DNA from: Clostridia bacterium | Lineage (GTDB): Bacteria > Bacillota_A > Clostridia > Christensenellales > Borkfalkiaceae | DNA: 9,910 nucleotides | Assembly (NCBI GenBank): GCA_017457015.1 | Contig: JAFTIG010000033.1 | Span: forward strand, 1-9,910 | Direction: 5' to 3' | Shown here: positions 1 through 7,023 of the stretch, piece by piece | How the letters are laid out: every line of letters begins with the position of its first letter | Numbering within the stretch: the stretch's first letter is position 1 | Position numbers and translations under genes: made by a program | The notes under the pieces: generated by a model | What the model saw: only the letters and a program-made list of their open reading frames with translations | Told to the model about the DNA's origin: nothing | The model's database searches: none

Positions 1-2
1 GC

Positions 3-3000
3 GATTACGACGGTGCAAAGCAAACGGCACTTTATCTTAAAGAAGTTTATAAAGACGATTTTTATTTAGAAATTCAAGATCACGGTTTAGCCGATCAAAA
101 ACGCATCAATCCACTACTAATAAAACTTTCAAATGAAACGGGTATACCGCTCGTCGCAACCAACGACGTGCACTATTTAGAGCGCGCGGACGCAGAAATG
201 CAAGACGTTTTAATGTGCATAAGCATGAAAACCACTATCGACGATCCAACTAGGCTAAAGATGGAAAGCGATCAGTCGTATTTAAAGAGCCCCGAAGAAA
301 TGAAAGGGCTATTCAGTCATATTCCAGAAGCGATTGAAAACACGGTAAAAATTGCCGATAAAGTTACGGAAGAAGTTTTTGACCTTACCTCCAAAGGCGA
401 ACCTATAAGGGACGTGTCCTTAATTCCCAAATATTATCCCGAAGACGGCAGTACGCCAAAAGAATATTTGTATAAACTTGCAAGCGAGGGGTTAAAAAAA
501 CGTTATCCCGTTATTACCAAAGAAATTCAAGATAGATTTGACTATGAGTTCGACGTTATAAGTTCAATGGGCTTTTGCGACTATTATCTTATAGTTTGGG
601 ACTTTATAAATTACGCAAGAAGCGTAGATATTCCCGTCGGGGCAGGGCGTGGCTCTGGCGTAGGCAGTATTATTGCTTATTCTGTCGGTATAACAGACGT
701 AGAGCCCTTGCGCTATAACTTAATTTTTGAAAGATTTCTTAACCGTGAACGTGTAAGTATGCCCGACTTTGACGTAGACATATCTGATGCAAGGCGTGGT
801 GAAGTCGTCGAATACGTTAGGAATAAATACGGAGCGGACAAGGTCGCGCAAATCGTAACTTTTGGTACGCTTGCGGCAAAACTTGCAATTAAAGACGTCG
901 GTAGGGTTTATAGAGTTCCTTATTCCGAAACGGATAAGATTACAAAACTTATGGACGCTAAATATAGCGTAGAACAAAATTTCGGGTTCAAAAAGAACAA
1001 GGACGGTGAGGACGTCAGTATTAAAGAACTCGTAGAAATGTATTCGCAGGACGAAACAGTAAGAAAGGTAGTCGATATGGCTATTCGCGTAGAAGATATG
1101 CCTAGACAAACGGGTATGCACGCGGCAGGCGTCGTTATTTGTGAAAAGCCTATAATGGAAAACGTTCCGCTTCAAAGAAACGGCGACGATATAACTACGC
1201 AGTTTGATATGATAGAAGTCGAAGCGCTCGGTATGTTAAAGATGGACTTCTTGGGGCTTAGGACGCTCACTGACGTTCAACTAGCATGTAAATATGCAGA
1301 AGAAGATTTCGGCGTGCACTTAGATTTCCACGAACTCGGATACGAAGATAAAGAAACTTACGATTTAATCGGTTCGGGTGAAACGGATGGGGTATTCCAG
1401 TTAGAAAGTCCGGGTATGAAACGATTCATGAACAACCTTAAACCGTCCACGTTTGAAGATATTATCGCAGGTATATCGCTTTATCGTCCAGGTCCTATGG
1501 ATTCTATACCGCAATATATAGAAAATAAGCACAATCCCGACAAGGTAACGTACGACCATCCGTTACTTGAACCGATACTTAAAAACAGTTACGGAATACT
1601 CGTTTACCAAGAACAAGTTATGCAGATATGTCAAAATCTAGGCGGATTTACTCTCGGTCACGCGGACGTCGTTAGAAAGGCAATGGGTAAAAAGAAAGTC
1701 GAGATTATGGAACAGCAAAAAAGTATTTTCGTTTACGGTGGTATTAACGAAAACACGGGTATGCCCGTAGACGGCGCAATTAAAAGGGGCGTTCCCGAAG
1801 ATATTGCAATTAAAGTTTACGATAATATGAAACCGTTTGCGCGTTACGCGTTTAACAAGTCGCACGCAGCCGCATACGCGGTGCTCGCATACCAAACGGC
1901 ATACTTAAAAAGATATTACCCAGTACAATTTTTCTGTTCGCTATTGAATAACAGAATAGACAAAATTGAAGAAATTTCTAAATATCTTACCTACCTAAAG
2001 AGTAAAGGGACGGAAGTTTTTCCGCCCGATATAAATAAGAGTACGGCGTATTTTAAGACGGAAAACGGCGGACTTCGTTTTGGGTTAGTAGGACTTAAAA
2101 ACGTTGGGCTCGGCGTTATCGACCAAATAGTAAACGAAAGGAATGCAAACGGACCGTTTGCGTCTTTTGAAGACTTTATCAACCGCTCTATCGGGTTCGG
2201 TATAAATAAGCGCTTGGTGGAAAGCCTTATTTTATCGGGTTCGTTCGATTGCTTCAATATCAATCGTAGAACTTATATGTCGGTATTTGCGGATTATATG
2301 GATAGAATATCTTCTGCAAATAAGAAGAAAGACAATATGCAAATTAGCCTTTTCGGTACGGTACTTGATGAAGACGAAGGGTTAGAATTAGAATATCCAG
2401 ACCTTGCGGAGTTCTCGTCTAAAGAGAAACTCACTCTTGAAAAAACCGTTCTTGGTATATACCTTTCAGGACACCCTCTTTCCGATTATAAAGAGCAGTT
2501 TGATAAATTTACATTTAACACCGGCGTTTTAGATTTTTACGAAGAAGACGAAGACGGCAGTAAAACGTATACCGAAATTCAAGAAGGTCAACACGTCGTC
2601 ATGGGCGGTATTATATCCGAATTTAAACGTTTGGCAACGCGTGGCGGACAAAATATGGCGTTCATTAAGGTGGAAGACCTTTACGGACAAATTGAAGCTA
2701 TATGTTTCCCCAAGGTATACGATAAATCAAGGGACGTTTTAAGAGAAGAACAAATAGTTCGCGTTACTGGCAAATTGCAAGTTAAAGAAGGCGTACCGCA
2801 AATAATCGCGGAAAGCGTTGACGCTTTAGAAGTTAAAGAAACTAAAGAAGAGCAAAAAGATCAAGAATATATGGGAGTAATTATCCCCGACGATAAAGCG
2901 GATAAACTCGACGATATTTTAGACATACTTTCAAGTTATGAAGGCGGTATACCAGTAATTATCGCTATGAAAGGTAAAAAATACAACGCTCACTGCTCGG

Positions 3001-3083
3001 TACGAAAGTGCGAAGGTTTGATTAGCGAACTAAAAAATTACGTAACCGAACAAGACGTGATATTTTTCAGAAAAAAATCATAA
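3..3083 (+). CDS. dnaE: DNA polymerase III alpha subunit DnaE, 5' truncated by window edge
   Basis: Replicative C-family DNA polymerase, which extends primers at the replication fork with the sliding clamp. The frame is open from base 3, giving 1026 codons; the family usually has about 1150-1170, so the first part of the PHP domain lies outside the window. The methionine-like codon at 168 is an internal GTG (Val) inside a TNDVHY motif of the PHP domain, not a start. In order I see: the end of PHP with its Asp-Val-His motif (residues about 48-56 of the fragment), the glycine-rich palm motif GAGRGSGVG near base 640, the PDFDVD motif with catalytic Asp codons at 771 and 777, the third catalytic Asp at 1245 in MKMDFLGL, the FNKSHAAAYA motif near 1850, a helix-hairpin-helix region near 2180-2260, an internal clamp-binding motif QISLF at 2340-2354, and an OB fold near 2595-2735. 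No frameshift is seen. pfkA follows after 85 bases, a clostridial type of neighbourhood. Confidence 0.97.
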   Translation, partial: DYDGAKQTALYLKEVYKDDFYLEIQDHGLADQKRINPLLIKLSNETGIPLVATNDVHYLERADAEMQDVLMCISMKTTIDDPTRLKMESDQSYLKSPEEMKGLFSHIPEAIENTVKIADKVTEEVFDLTSKGEPIRDVSLIPKYYPEDGSTPKEYLYKLASEGLKKRYPVITKEIQDRFDYEFDVISSMGFCDYYLIVWDFINYARSVDIPVGAGRGSGVGSIIAYSVGITDVEPLRYNLIFERFLNRERVSMPDFDVDISDARRGEVVEYVRNKYGADKVAQIVTFGTLAAKLAIKDVGRVYRVPYSETDKITKLMDAKYSVEQNFGFKKNKDGEDVSIKELVEMYSQDETVRKVVDMAIRVEDMPRQTGMHAAGVVICEKPIMENVPLQRNGDDITTQFDMIEVEALGMLKMDFLGLRTLTDVQLACKYAEEDFGVHLDFHELGYEDKETYDLIGSGETDGVFQLESPGMKRFMNNLKPSTFEDIIAGISLYRPGPMDSIPQYIENKHNPDKVTYDHPLLEPILKNSYGILVYQEQVMQICQNLGGFTLGHADVVRKAMGKKKVEIMEQQKSIFVYGGINENTGMPVDGAIKRGVPEDIAIKVYDNMKPFARYAFNKSHAAAYAVLAYQTAYLKRYYPVQFFCSLLNNRIDKIEEISKYLTYLKSKGTEVFPPDINKSTAYFKTENGGLRFGLVGLKNVGLGVIDQIVNERNANGPFASFEDFINRSIGFGINKRLVESLILSGSFDCFNINRRTYMSVFADYMDRISSANKKKDNMQISLFGTVLDEDEGLELEYPDLAEFSSKEKLTLEKTVLGIYLSGHPLSDYKEQFDKFTFNTGVLDFYEEDEDGSKTYTEIQEGQHVVMGGIISEFKRLATRGGQNMAFIKVEDLYGQIEAICFPKVYDKSRDVLREEQIVRVTGKLQVKEGVPQIIAESVDALEVKETKEEQKDQEYMGVIIPDDKADKLDDILDILSSYEGGIPVIIAMKGKKYNAHCSVRKCEGLISELKNYVTEQDVIFFRKKS

Positions 3084-3122
3084 AATCAATTAAAATAAGT
3101 AGGAAATTTTTTAGCAATATGG

Positions 3123-3128
3123 TAAAAT
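3123..3128 (+). promoter_or_regulatory. possible extended -10 promoter for pfkA
   Basis: TAAAAT preceded by TGG (3120-3122) forms an extended -10 element in the 85-base gap between dnaE and pfkA. No good -35 hexamer lies 16-18 bases upstream, so this is a weak call. An AT-rich imperfect inverted repeat (3103-3112 against 3125-3134) surrounds it. Confidence 0.3.
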
Positions 3129-3168
3129 AATTTCTAATACGAAAAAAGATAAGTGTAGGAGAAACACT

Positions 3169-4131
3169 ATGGATAGGATAGCGGTCTTAACGAGCGGCGG
3201 CGACGCTCCCGGCATGAACGCCTGCATTAGAGCAGTAGTTCGTACGGCGCTCAATAATAAAATGGATATTTACGGTATAGAAAGGGGTTACGCAGGTTTA
3301 GTCAAGGGCGAAATCCAACGTCTTGGTACGCGTTCGGTATCCGATATGATTCACAAAGGCGGTACTTTCTTGAATACCGCAAGATGTCCAAACTTTATAG
3401 ATTTAGAAGTTCAGCGCCAAGCAGTCGAAGCCCTTTCCGCTTACGGTATTGAAGGTTTGGTCGTTATCGGTGGCGACGGCACTTTCCGTGGCGCAAAAGA
3501 TTTATGCGATAACTTTGGTATCAAGGTCGTGGGCATACCTGCAACTATTGATAACGATTTGGCTTATACTGATTTTACAGTCGGTTTTGATACGGCGGTA
3601 AACACGGTGCTTTGGGCAATTAATAATCTTCGTGATACCCTTCACTCACACGATAGAGTAGGGCTTTTAGAAGTTATGGGTAGAAATTGCGGTGATATCG
3701 CTCTATATGCAGCGCTTGCAGGCGGTGCGGAGTACGTTCTCGTTCCCGAACTTCCTTACGATCTTGACAAAATCGCGTCTTCTATTAAGAAAAGTTATTT
3801 GAGGGGCAAAACGTCAAACATGATTATTCTTGCTGAAGGTGCAGGCAACCGTGACGAGATTGCCGATTATATCGGCAAAAAGAGCGGTATCGGCGTTAAA
3901 GTAACGAACTTTGGACATATCCAACGCGGTGGTTCACCCGATATGGCAGATAGAGTTTTGGCAGCGCGTTTTGGCTATAAGGCTGTTGAACTACTTCGCG
4001 ACGATAAAGAAAGTTGCGCAATCGGTATTAAGGATAACAAGATTATAACCGTATCTTTTGAAGAAGTGCAAAAAGCAGAAAAGCATTTTGATAAAGAACT
4101 TTATCATATAGCACACATTTTAGGACTGTAA
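3169..4131 (+). CDS. pfkA: ATP-dependent 6-phosphofructokinase
   Basis: Phosphorylates fructose 6-phosphate to fructose 1,6-bisphosphate with ATP, the committed step of glycolysis, in the cytoplasm. It is 320 residues, the same length as E. coli PfkA. The N-terminal LTSGGDAPGMN loop (residues 7-17) and GGDG (101-104) are present; Gly104 rather than Asp marks ATP as donor in this family. The catalytic base is Asp128 in TIDND, with MGR at 170-172 and GHIQRGG at 249-255. Three positions depart from the E. coli enzyme: Ala125 replaces the usual Gly before TIDND, Lys244 replaces the sugar-phosphate Arg243, and Thr54 replaces effector-site Arg54. Arg21, Arg25, Asp59, Arg155, Glu188 and Lys214 of the effector site are kept. 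The ATG has a clear GGAG ribosome site (GTAGGAG) about eight bases upstream. It lies between dnaE and a PPi-type paralogue, with only 60 AT-rich bases to the latter and no terminator, so the two are probably co-transcribed. Confidence 0.96.
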   Translation: MDRIAVLTSGGDAPGMNACIRAVVRTALNNKMDIYGIERGYAGLVKGEIQRLGTRSVSDMIHKGGTFLNTARCPNFIDLEVQRQAVEALSAYGIEGLVVIGGDGTFRGAKDLCDNFGIKVVGIPATIDNDLAYTDFTVGFDTAVNTVLWAINNLRDTLHSHDRVGLLEVMGRNCGDIALYAALAGGAEYVLVPELPYDLDKIASSIKKSYLRGKTSNMIILAEGAGNRDEIADYIGKKSGIGVKVTNFGHIQRGGSPDMADRVLAARFGYKAVELLRDDKESCAIGIKDNKIITVSFEEVQKAEKHFDKELYHIAHILGL

Positions 4132-4191
4132 TAAAAAAATAATAAATAGTAAATAATAAAACAATTAAGATAAAACATAAGGAGAAACATT

Positions 4192-5439
4192 ATGAAAGGA
4201 TTGAAAGGCGCGTTAATGTTCGCGCAATCAGGTGGACCTACGTCCGTAATCAACGCAAGCGCTGCAGGTGTATTTATTGAAGGTCTTGACAGCGATATGA
4301 TCACCGAAGTATACGGTGCTGCACACGGTATCAGAGGTATTCTTAACGAAGAATTCTACGATATTTCCAAAGAAGACAGAGAAGAACTTCTTCTCTTAAA
4401 AAACACTCCGTCTTCTGCGTTAGGCTCTGTAAGATACAAACTCAAAGACGCGTCTGTTGACGATACCGATTATAAGAGACTTTTAGAAGTGTTCAAAAAA
4501 TACAACGTTCGTTATTTCTTCTATAACGGCGGTAACGACAGTATGGACACTTGTAACAAGATCAGTAAATATATGGCAAAGTCTGGTTACGAAATGAACG
4601 TTATCGGCGTTCCCAAGACTATCGATAACGACCTTTTCGGTACTGATCACTGCCCGGGTTTTGCATCTGCTGCAAAATATATCGCAACGTCTATTATGGA
4701 AATTAACCTTGACGCAAAGGTTTACGATACGCCTATGATTTGCGTTATTGAAGTTATGGGTAGAAACGCAGGCTGGCTCACCGCTGCAGCTCAACTCGCT
4801 AATGCAAAGGGACTCGGCGCGGACCTTATCTATCTCCCCGAAGTACCTTTTGACGTTAACAAATTCGTTGCAGACGTTAAAGACGTTATGGCAAAGAACA
4901 ACAACAAGTGTATCGCAGTAGTTTCTGAAGGCATCAAAAACGCTGACGGCGTACTCGTATGTGAAGCACTTGGTCAAGCAGGCGCACGCGACAGTTTTGG
5001 TCACGCTCAACTCGGTGGCGTAGCGGCAACCCTTTCTAACCTTATCAAAGCGGAAACTGGTAGCAAGGTTAGAGCAATCGAACTCTCTTTAATGCAAAGA
5101 TGTGCGGCACACTGTGCAAGTGCAACCGACGTTGAAGAAACTTTTGAAGCAGGCAAACAAGCAGTTCGCGCGGCTGTAAACGGTGAAACTGATAAGATGG
5201 TTTGCTATGCAAGAAAGGAAGGGGATAAGTACGAATGTGAATATAAACTTCTCCCGTTAGAACTCGCAGCAAACACCGAAAAGACCGTTCCTATGGAATG
5301 GATTATCAACAACGGCACTGGTATTTCCGACGAATTCGTTAAATACGCACTTCCGCTTATCCAAGGCGAAGTAAATCTTAAGAAAGAAGACGGACTTCCC
5401 AGATTCGCTAAACTCAAAAAAGTTTTAGTTAAGAAATAA
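4192..5439 (+). CDS. pyrophosphate-dependent phosphofructokinase (PPi-PFK)
   Basis: Interconverts fructose 6-phosphate and fructose 1,6-bisphosphate using pyrophosphate; in known PPi enzymes the reaction is reversible and serves both glycolysis and gluconeogenesis. Its 415 residues are close to the roughly 400-residue clostridial/actinobacterial type and longer than ATP-PfkA. Donor-selecting positions point to PPi: GGND at 113-116 puts Asp116 where PfkA has Gly104, and PKTIDND at 141-147 puts Lys142 where ATP enzymes have Gly. Asp145 is the catalytic base, MGR is at 189-191, and SFGHAQLGG at 268-276 corresponds to GHIQRGG of PfkA. The start has a strong AAGGAG site eight bases before ATG 4192. 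It directly follows pfkA and ends before a strong terminator. The common symbol pfp is often used, but naming varies among subfamilies, so I leave it blank. Specificity is inferred from these residues, not shown. Confidence 0.92.
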   Translation: MKGLKGALMFAQSGGPTSVINASAAGVFIEGLDSDMITEVYGAAHGIRGILNEEFYDISKEDREELLLLKNTPSSALGSVRYKLKDASVDDTDYKRLLEVFKKYNVRYFFYNGGNDSMDTCNKISKYMAKSGYEMNVIGVPKTIDNDLFGTDHCPGFASAAKYIATSIMEINLDAKVYDTPMICVIEVMGRNAGWLTAAAQLANAKGLGADLIYLPEVPFDVNKFVADVKDVMAKNNNKCIAVVSEGIKNADGVLVCEALGQAGARDSFGHAQLGGVAATLSNLIKAETGSKVRAIELSLMQRCAAHCASATDVEETFEAGKQAVRAAVNGETDKMVCYARKEGDKYECEYKLLPLELAANTEKTVPMEWIINNGTGISDEFVKYALPLIQGEVNLKKEDGLPRFAKLKKVLVKK

Positions 5440-5454
5440 GTTATAGTATAAATT

Positions 5455-5506
5455 AAAATGGTTATTACTCGTATGTGTAATTCATTCGTAGTAATAGCCA
5501 TTTTTT
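5455..5506 (+). terminator. intrinsic terminator after the phosphofructokinase pair
   Basis: A stem of about 15 pairs, 5455-5469 (AAAATGGTTATTACT) with 5490-5504, contains one G-U pair. It encloses a loop of about 20 bases and ends in a T run (5501-5506). It lies 16 bases after the stop codon and separates the dnaE-side genes from the AT-rich block. Confidence 0.85.
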
Positions 5507-5580
5507 ATTTTTAAATTTTAAAATATTATATAATGATTTTTAATATCTTCTATTGAGCACAAAGTTTTTTACAAAAGTAT

Positions 5581-5610
5581 TTGTATATTCTATATGGTGT
5601 ATGCTAAAAT
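5581..5610 (+). promoter_or_regulatory. candidate promoter for the lipoprotein/membrane protein pair
   Basis: TTGTAT (5581-5586), an 18-base spacer and TAAAAT (5605-5610) with TGC immediately before it make a plausible sigma-A-type extended -10 promoter. It is the best match between the terminator at 5455 and the gene at 5830. A second, weaker -10-like site lies at 5742-5747. Confidence 0.5.
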
Positions 5611-5814
5611 GAAATAAAGAAACGTCCAACGTTTTGACCGTAGTGTTCAAAAAGTTGCGTAAAAAAGGAAGATAAATTACGTCATATAAACGTAAAGCAA
5701 TAAGAGACGGTGTATACGATTAGTCTTTTTATGCTTTATGATAAAATTATATGGGGGTACAGTCCAATGGGGTATAGTTTACGTTTTTAAAATGATGTTT
5801 ATTAAATTTTTGTT

Positions 5815-5820
5815 GGAGAG
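5815..5820 (+). promoter_or_regulatory. ribosome binding site that sets the start at 5830
   Basis: GGAGAG ends directly against ATG 5821, leaving no spacing for that codon. The in-frame ATG at 5830 lies 9 bases downstream, the normal distance, and yields a proper lysine-rich signal peptide start (MKKVF). I therefore place the start at 5830. Confidence 0.75.
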
Positions 5821-5829
5821 ATGTCTATT

Positions 5830-6306
5830 ATGAAAAAAGTTTTTATAACAATAATTCTATGTTTTGTGTGCACTATCTGCAGTTCTTGCTTTTTAAGTTT
5901 TAACTCTCAAAAAAGTGAAGATGAAATCGCAAGGGATTTAATATTGAGAAATTCAAAAATTGAAGTTCCGTTGAATTCAGATATAATATTTCAACTTAGA
6001 GATAAGGAAGCAAAAGGATGTGTGCATGGTGGAAATTTTCAATATACGGTCTTTTTATTTGAAAGTGATCCTATGGACTGGTTAAATAAAAATTCTTTTG
6101 AAAATTCACTTGATAAAAATAAAAGTAAGCAATTTGAAATGTATTATTCAAGTGTTTTAAGTAGTAAGCCTGAAAAGTTAGGGGAAATACCACAAGAATT
6201 TTTGCCGAATCTTAGTGAATTCTATTATTATCTGCAAACCGATGATGTTTATTTTGTGTATACACCACAAAACCTTAAATTAATTGTAATTATACCAAAC
6301 GATTAA
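5830..6306 (+). CDS. small predicted lipoprotein, unknown function
   Basis: I do not recognise this 158-residue protein. It begins MKKVF followed by a hydrophobic stretch (residues 4-16) and a CSSC segment, with Cys20 as the likely lipidation site. The -1 and -2 serines suit signal peptidase II, but Cys at -3 is not the usual residue, so lipidation is probable rather than certain. The remainder is polar and charged, with lysine- and serine-rich segments and a hydrophobic beta-like C-terminal end (LKLIVIIPND); it has no further membrane segment. It would sit on the outer face of the cytoplasmic membrane. Base composition is much lower in GC than in neighbouring genes (14 of 60 bases at 5941-6000 against 30 of 60 at 4801-4860). 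A second small membrane protein gene follows within 40 bases, so the two probably act together. Uptake by transfer is a possible but unproven explanation. Confidence 0.75.
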   Translation: MKKVFITIILCFVCTICSSCFLSFNSQKSEDEIARDLILRNSKIEVPLNSDIIFQLRDKEAKGCVHGGNFQYTVFLFESDPMDWLNKNSFENSLDKNKSKQFEMYYSSVLSSKPEKLGEIPQEFLPNLSEFYYYLQTDDVYFVYTPQNLKLIVIIPND

Positions 6307-6322
6307 GTAAAGGAGTAAAATT

Positions 6323-6346
6323 ATGGGATTAAATAAAAAAGAATAA
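6323..6346 (+). other. seven-codon ORF overlapping the next start (leader peptide or frameshifted true N-terminus)
   Basis: A strong AAAGGAG ribosome site (6309-6315) is placed for ATG 6323, which encodes MGLNKKE and stops at TAA 6344-6346. That stop overlaps the ATG at 6346 (TAATG) that opens the long frame. The ORF contains an A6 run at 6335-6340. Reading one extra A, or slipping back one base there, would give MGLNKKRI joined to MILLLV, a typical basic-then-hydrophobic membrane anchor. Either translation is coupled through the short ORF or the frame was broken or is recoded. Confidence 0.5.
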
Positions 6347-6957
6347 TGATATTGTTACTTGTGTCAATTTGTTTTTTTATATTGCTAAAGATATTGACAG
6401 TAATAAAAAATAATAATTTTAAAATTGTAAATGCACAATTTTCTGACGGGACACAAGTTAAAGTCATTTACGAGCATGCGTTTTGGGATTTTGATTTAAA
6501 TAAATACGTGTTTTTTAGAGAAGATGTTTCACAATACGTAGGTCATTGGTTTAATAAACAAATAATAGATTCAAACGGAAATATTGTTTGGACGAGAGTA
6601 CAACTTATGAGTATAACTATAACGGAAGAATATACTACCGCGTGGAGTCCAGTAACTTACGAGCACCTTTGTGTATATGTAAACGGAATGTTGTCTATGC
6701 CAGGCGCAACGGAAGGTTTAATTAATATCTTTGAAGTTGACTCGTCTACGATGAAAATTAATCAAAGCCAATATCTTATAGATGTAGCGGCGTATGGATT
6801 ATTTACTTATGAAGAATTTGCAGAAATTTATCCTATACCTGAAATGATTTTTGAGGCATTTGGTGGTGAATATCTTAAAGTTTCTATTGGTAAAGGGTTA
6901 ATTAATTATGTGGACCTAAGTGAATTAATTGAAACGTATTCAAATTTTTTTGAATAA
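6346..6957 (+). CDS. small membrane-anchored protein, unknown function
   Basis: I do not recognise this 203-residue product. Residues 1-20 are a continuous hydrophobic segment (MILLLVSICFFILLKILTVI), followed by a soluble domain rich in aromatic and acidic residues, with alternating beta-like stretches (for example VKVIYEHAFWDFD near residue 40) and a more helical C-terminal part. The topology is most likely N-terminal anchor with the bulk outside, though no positive charges precede the anchor when translation begins at 6346. ATG 6346 has no ribosome site of its own. The good site and ATG upstream (6323) are in another frame, so the true protein may be 211 residues after a one-base slip. It follows the lipoprotein gene and shares its AT-rich composition. 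A clean terminator lies just downstream, so the two form a self-contained transcription unit. Confidence 0.65.
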   Translation: MILLLVSICFFILLKILTVIKNNNFKIVNAQFSDGTQVKVIYEHAFWDFDLNKYVFFREDVSQYVGHWFNKQIIDSNGNIVWTRVQLMSITITEEYTTAWSPVTYEHLCVYVNGMLSMPGATEGLINIFEVDSSTMKINQSQYLIDVAAYGLFTYEEFAEIYPIPEMIFEAFGGEYLKVSIGKGLINYVDLSELIETYSNFFE

Positions 6958-6964
6958 AAGTATT

Positions 6965-6994
6965 AAAGAGAGCGTGTTAAACCGCTCTCTTTTT
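6965..6994 (+). terminator. intrinsic terminator after the accessory pair, possibly serving both strands
   Basis: A perfect 10-bp stem, AAAGAGAGCG (6965-6974) with CGCTCTCTTT (6983-6992), has an 8-base loop and a T run to 6994. It lies between convergent genes; read from the minus strand the same stem is followed by a shorter T-rich stretch, so it may also end the gene at 7024-7461. Confidence 0.85.
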
Positions 6995-7023
6995 CGTGTA
7001 ATGTTTTTAGAATAGGGGAAAAA

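Larger units (their letters stand above)
5507..5829 (+). other. AT-rich non-coding stretch, leader of the accessory gene pair
   Basis: No ORF of useful size lies here on either strand. It contains a candidate promoter (5581-5610), a small hairpin with 6-bp arms (AAACGT 5620-5625 and ACGTTT 5629-5634), a second extended -10-like TGATAAAAT (5739-5747), and a direct repeat ATGGGG(G)TA at 5751-5759 and 5767-5774. If transcription starts near 5617 the mRNA leader would be about 210 bases. I recognise no riboswitch or RNA family in it. Confidence 0.5.

Noticed and set aside
168..170. GTG 168 as the start of dnaE
   Set aside because: The frame is open and clearly homologous upstream to base 3, and this codon is the Val of the TNDVHY motif of the PHP domain.
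720..1175. Open frames on the minus strand inside dnaE (also 1638-1895 and 1991-2263)
   Set aside because: They lie opposite a well-supported conserved gene, their proteins show no domain pattern, and they reflect the codon bias of the real strand.
3103..3134. AT-rich imperfect inverted repeat between dnaE and pfkA as a terminator
   Set aside because: The stem is nearly all A-T with mismatches and no T run follows; it overlaps the possible pfkA -10.
4483..5010. 175-codon open frame on the minus strand inside the PPi-PFK gene, plus 4104-4304, 5069-5272 and 5205-5501
   Set aside because: All overlap conserved coding sequence or the terminator, with no ribosome sites or recognisable motifs; the Cys/Val/Asn-rich composition is typical of shadow frames.
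5792..5833. 13-codon ORF whose TGA overlaps ATG 5830 (ATGA)
   Set aside because: It has no ribosome site before ATG 5792, and the good site at 5815 serves 5830 directly, so the overlap is probably chance.
6335..6341. AAAAAAG as a classical dnaX-type -1 frameshift heptamer
   Set aside because: In the frame of ATG 6323 it reads AAA AAA G, not the A AAA AAG phase required for tandem slippage; a single-tRNA slip or slippage by RNA polymerase remains possible.
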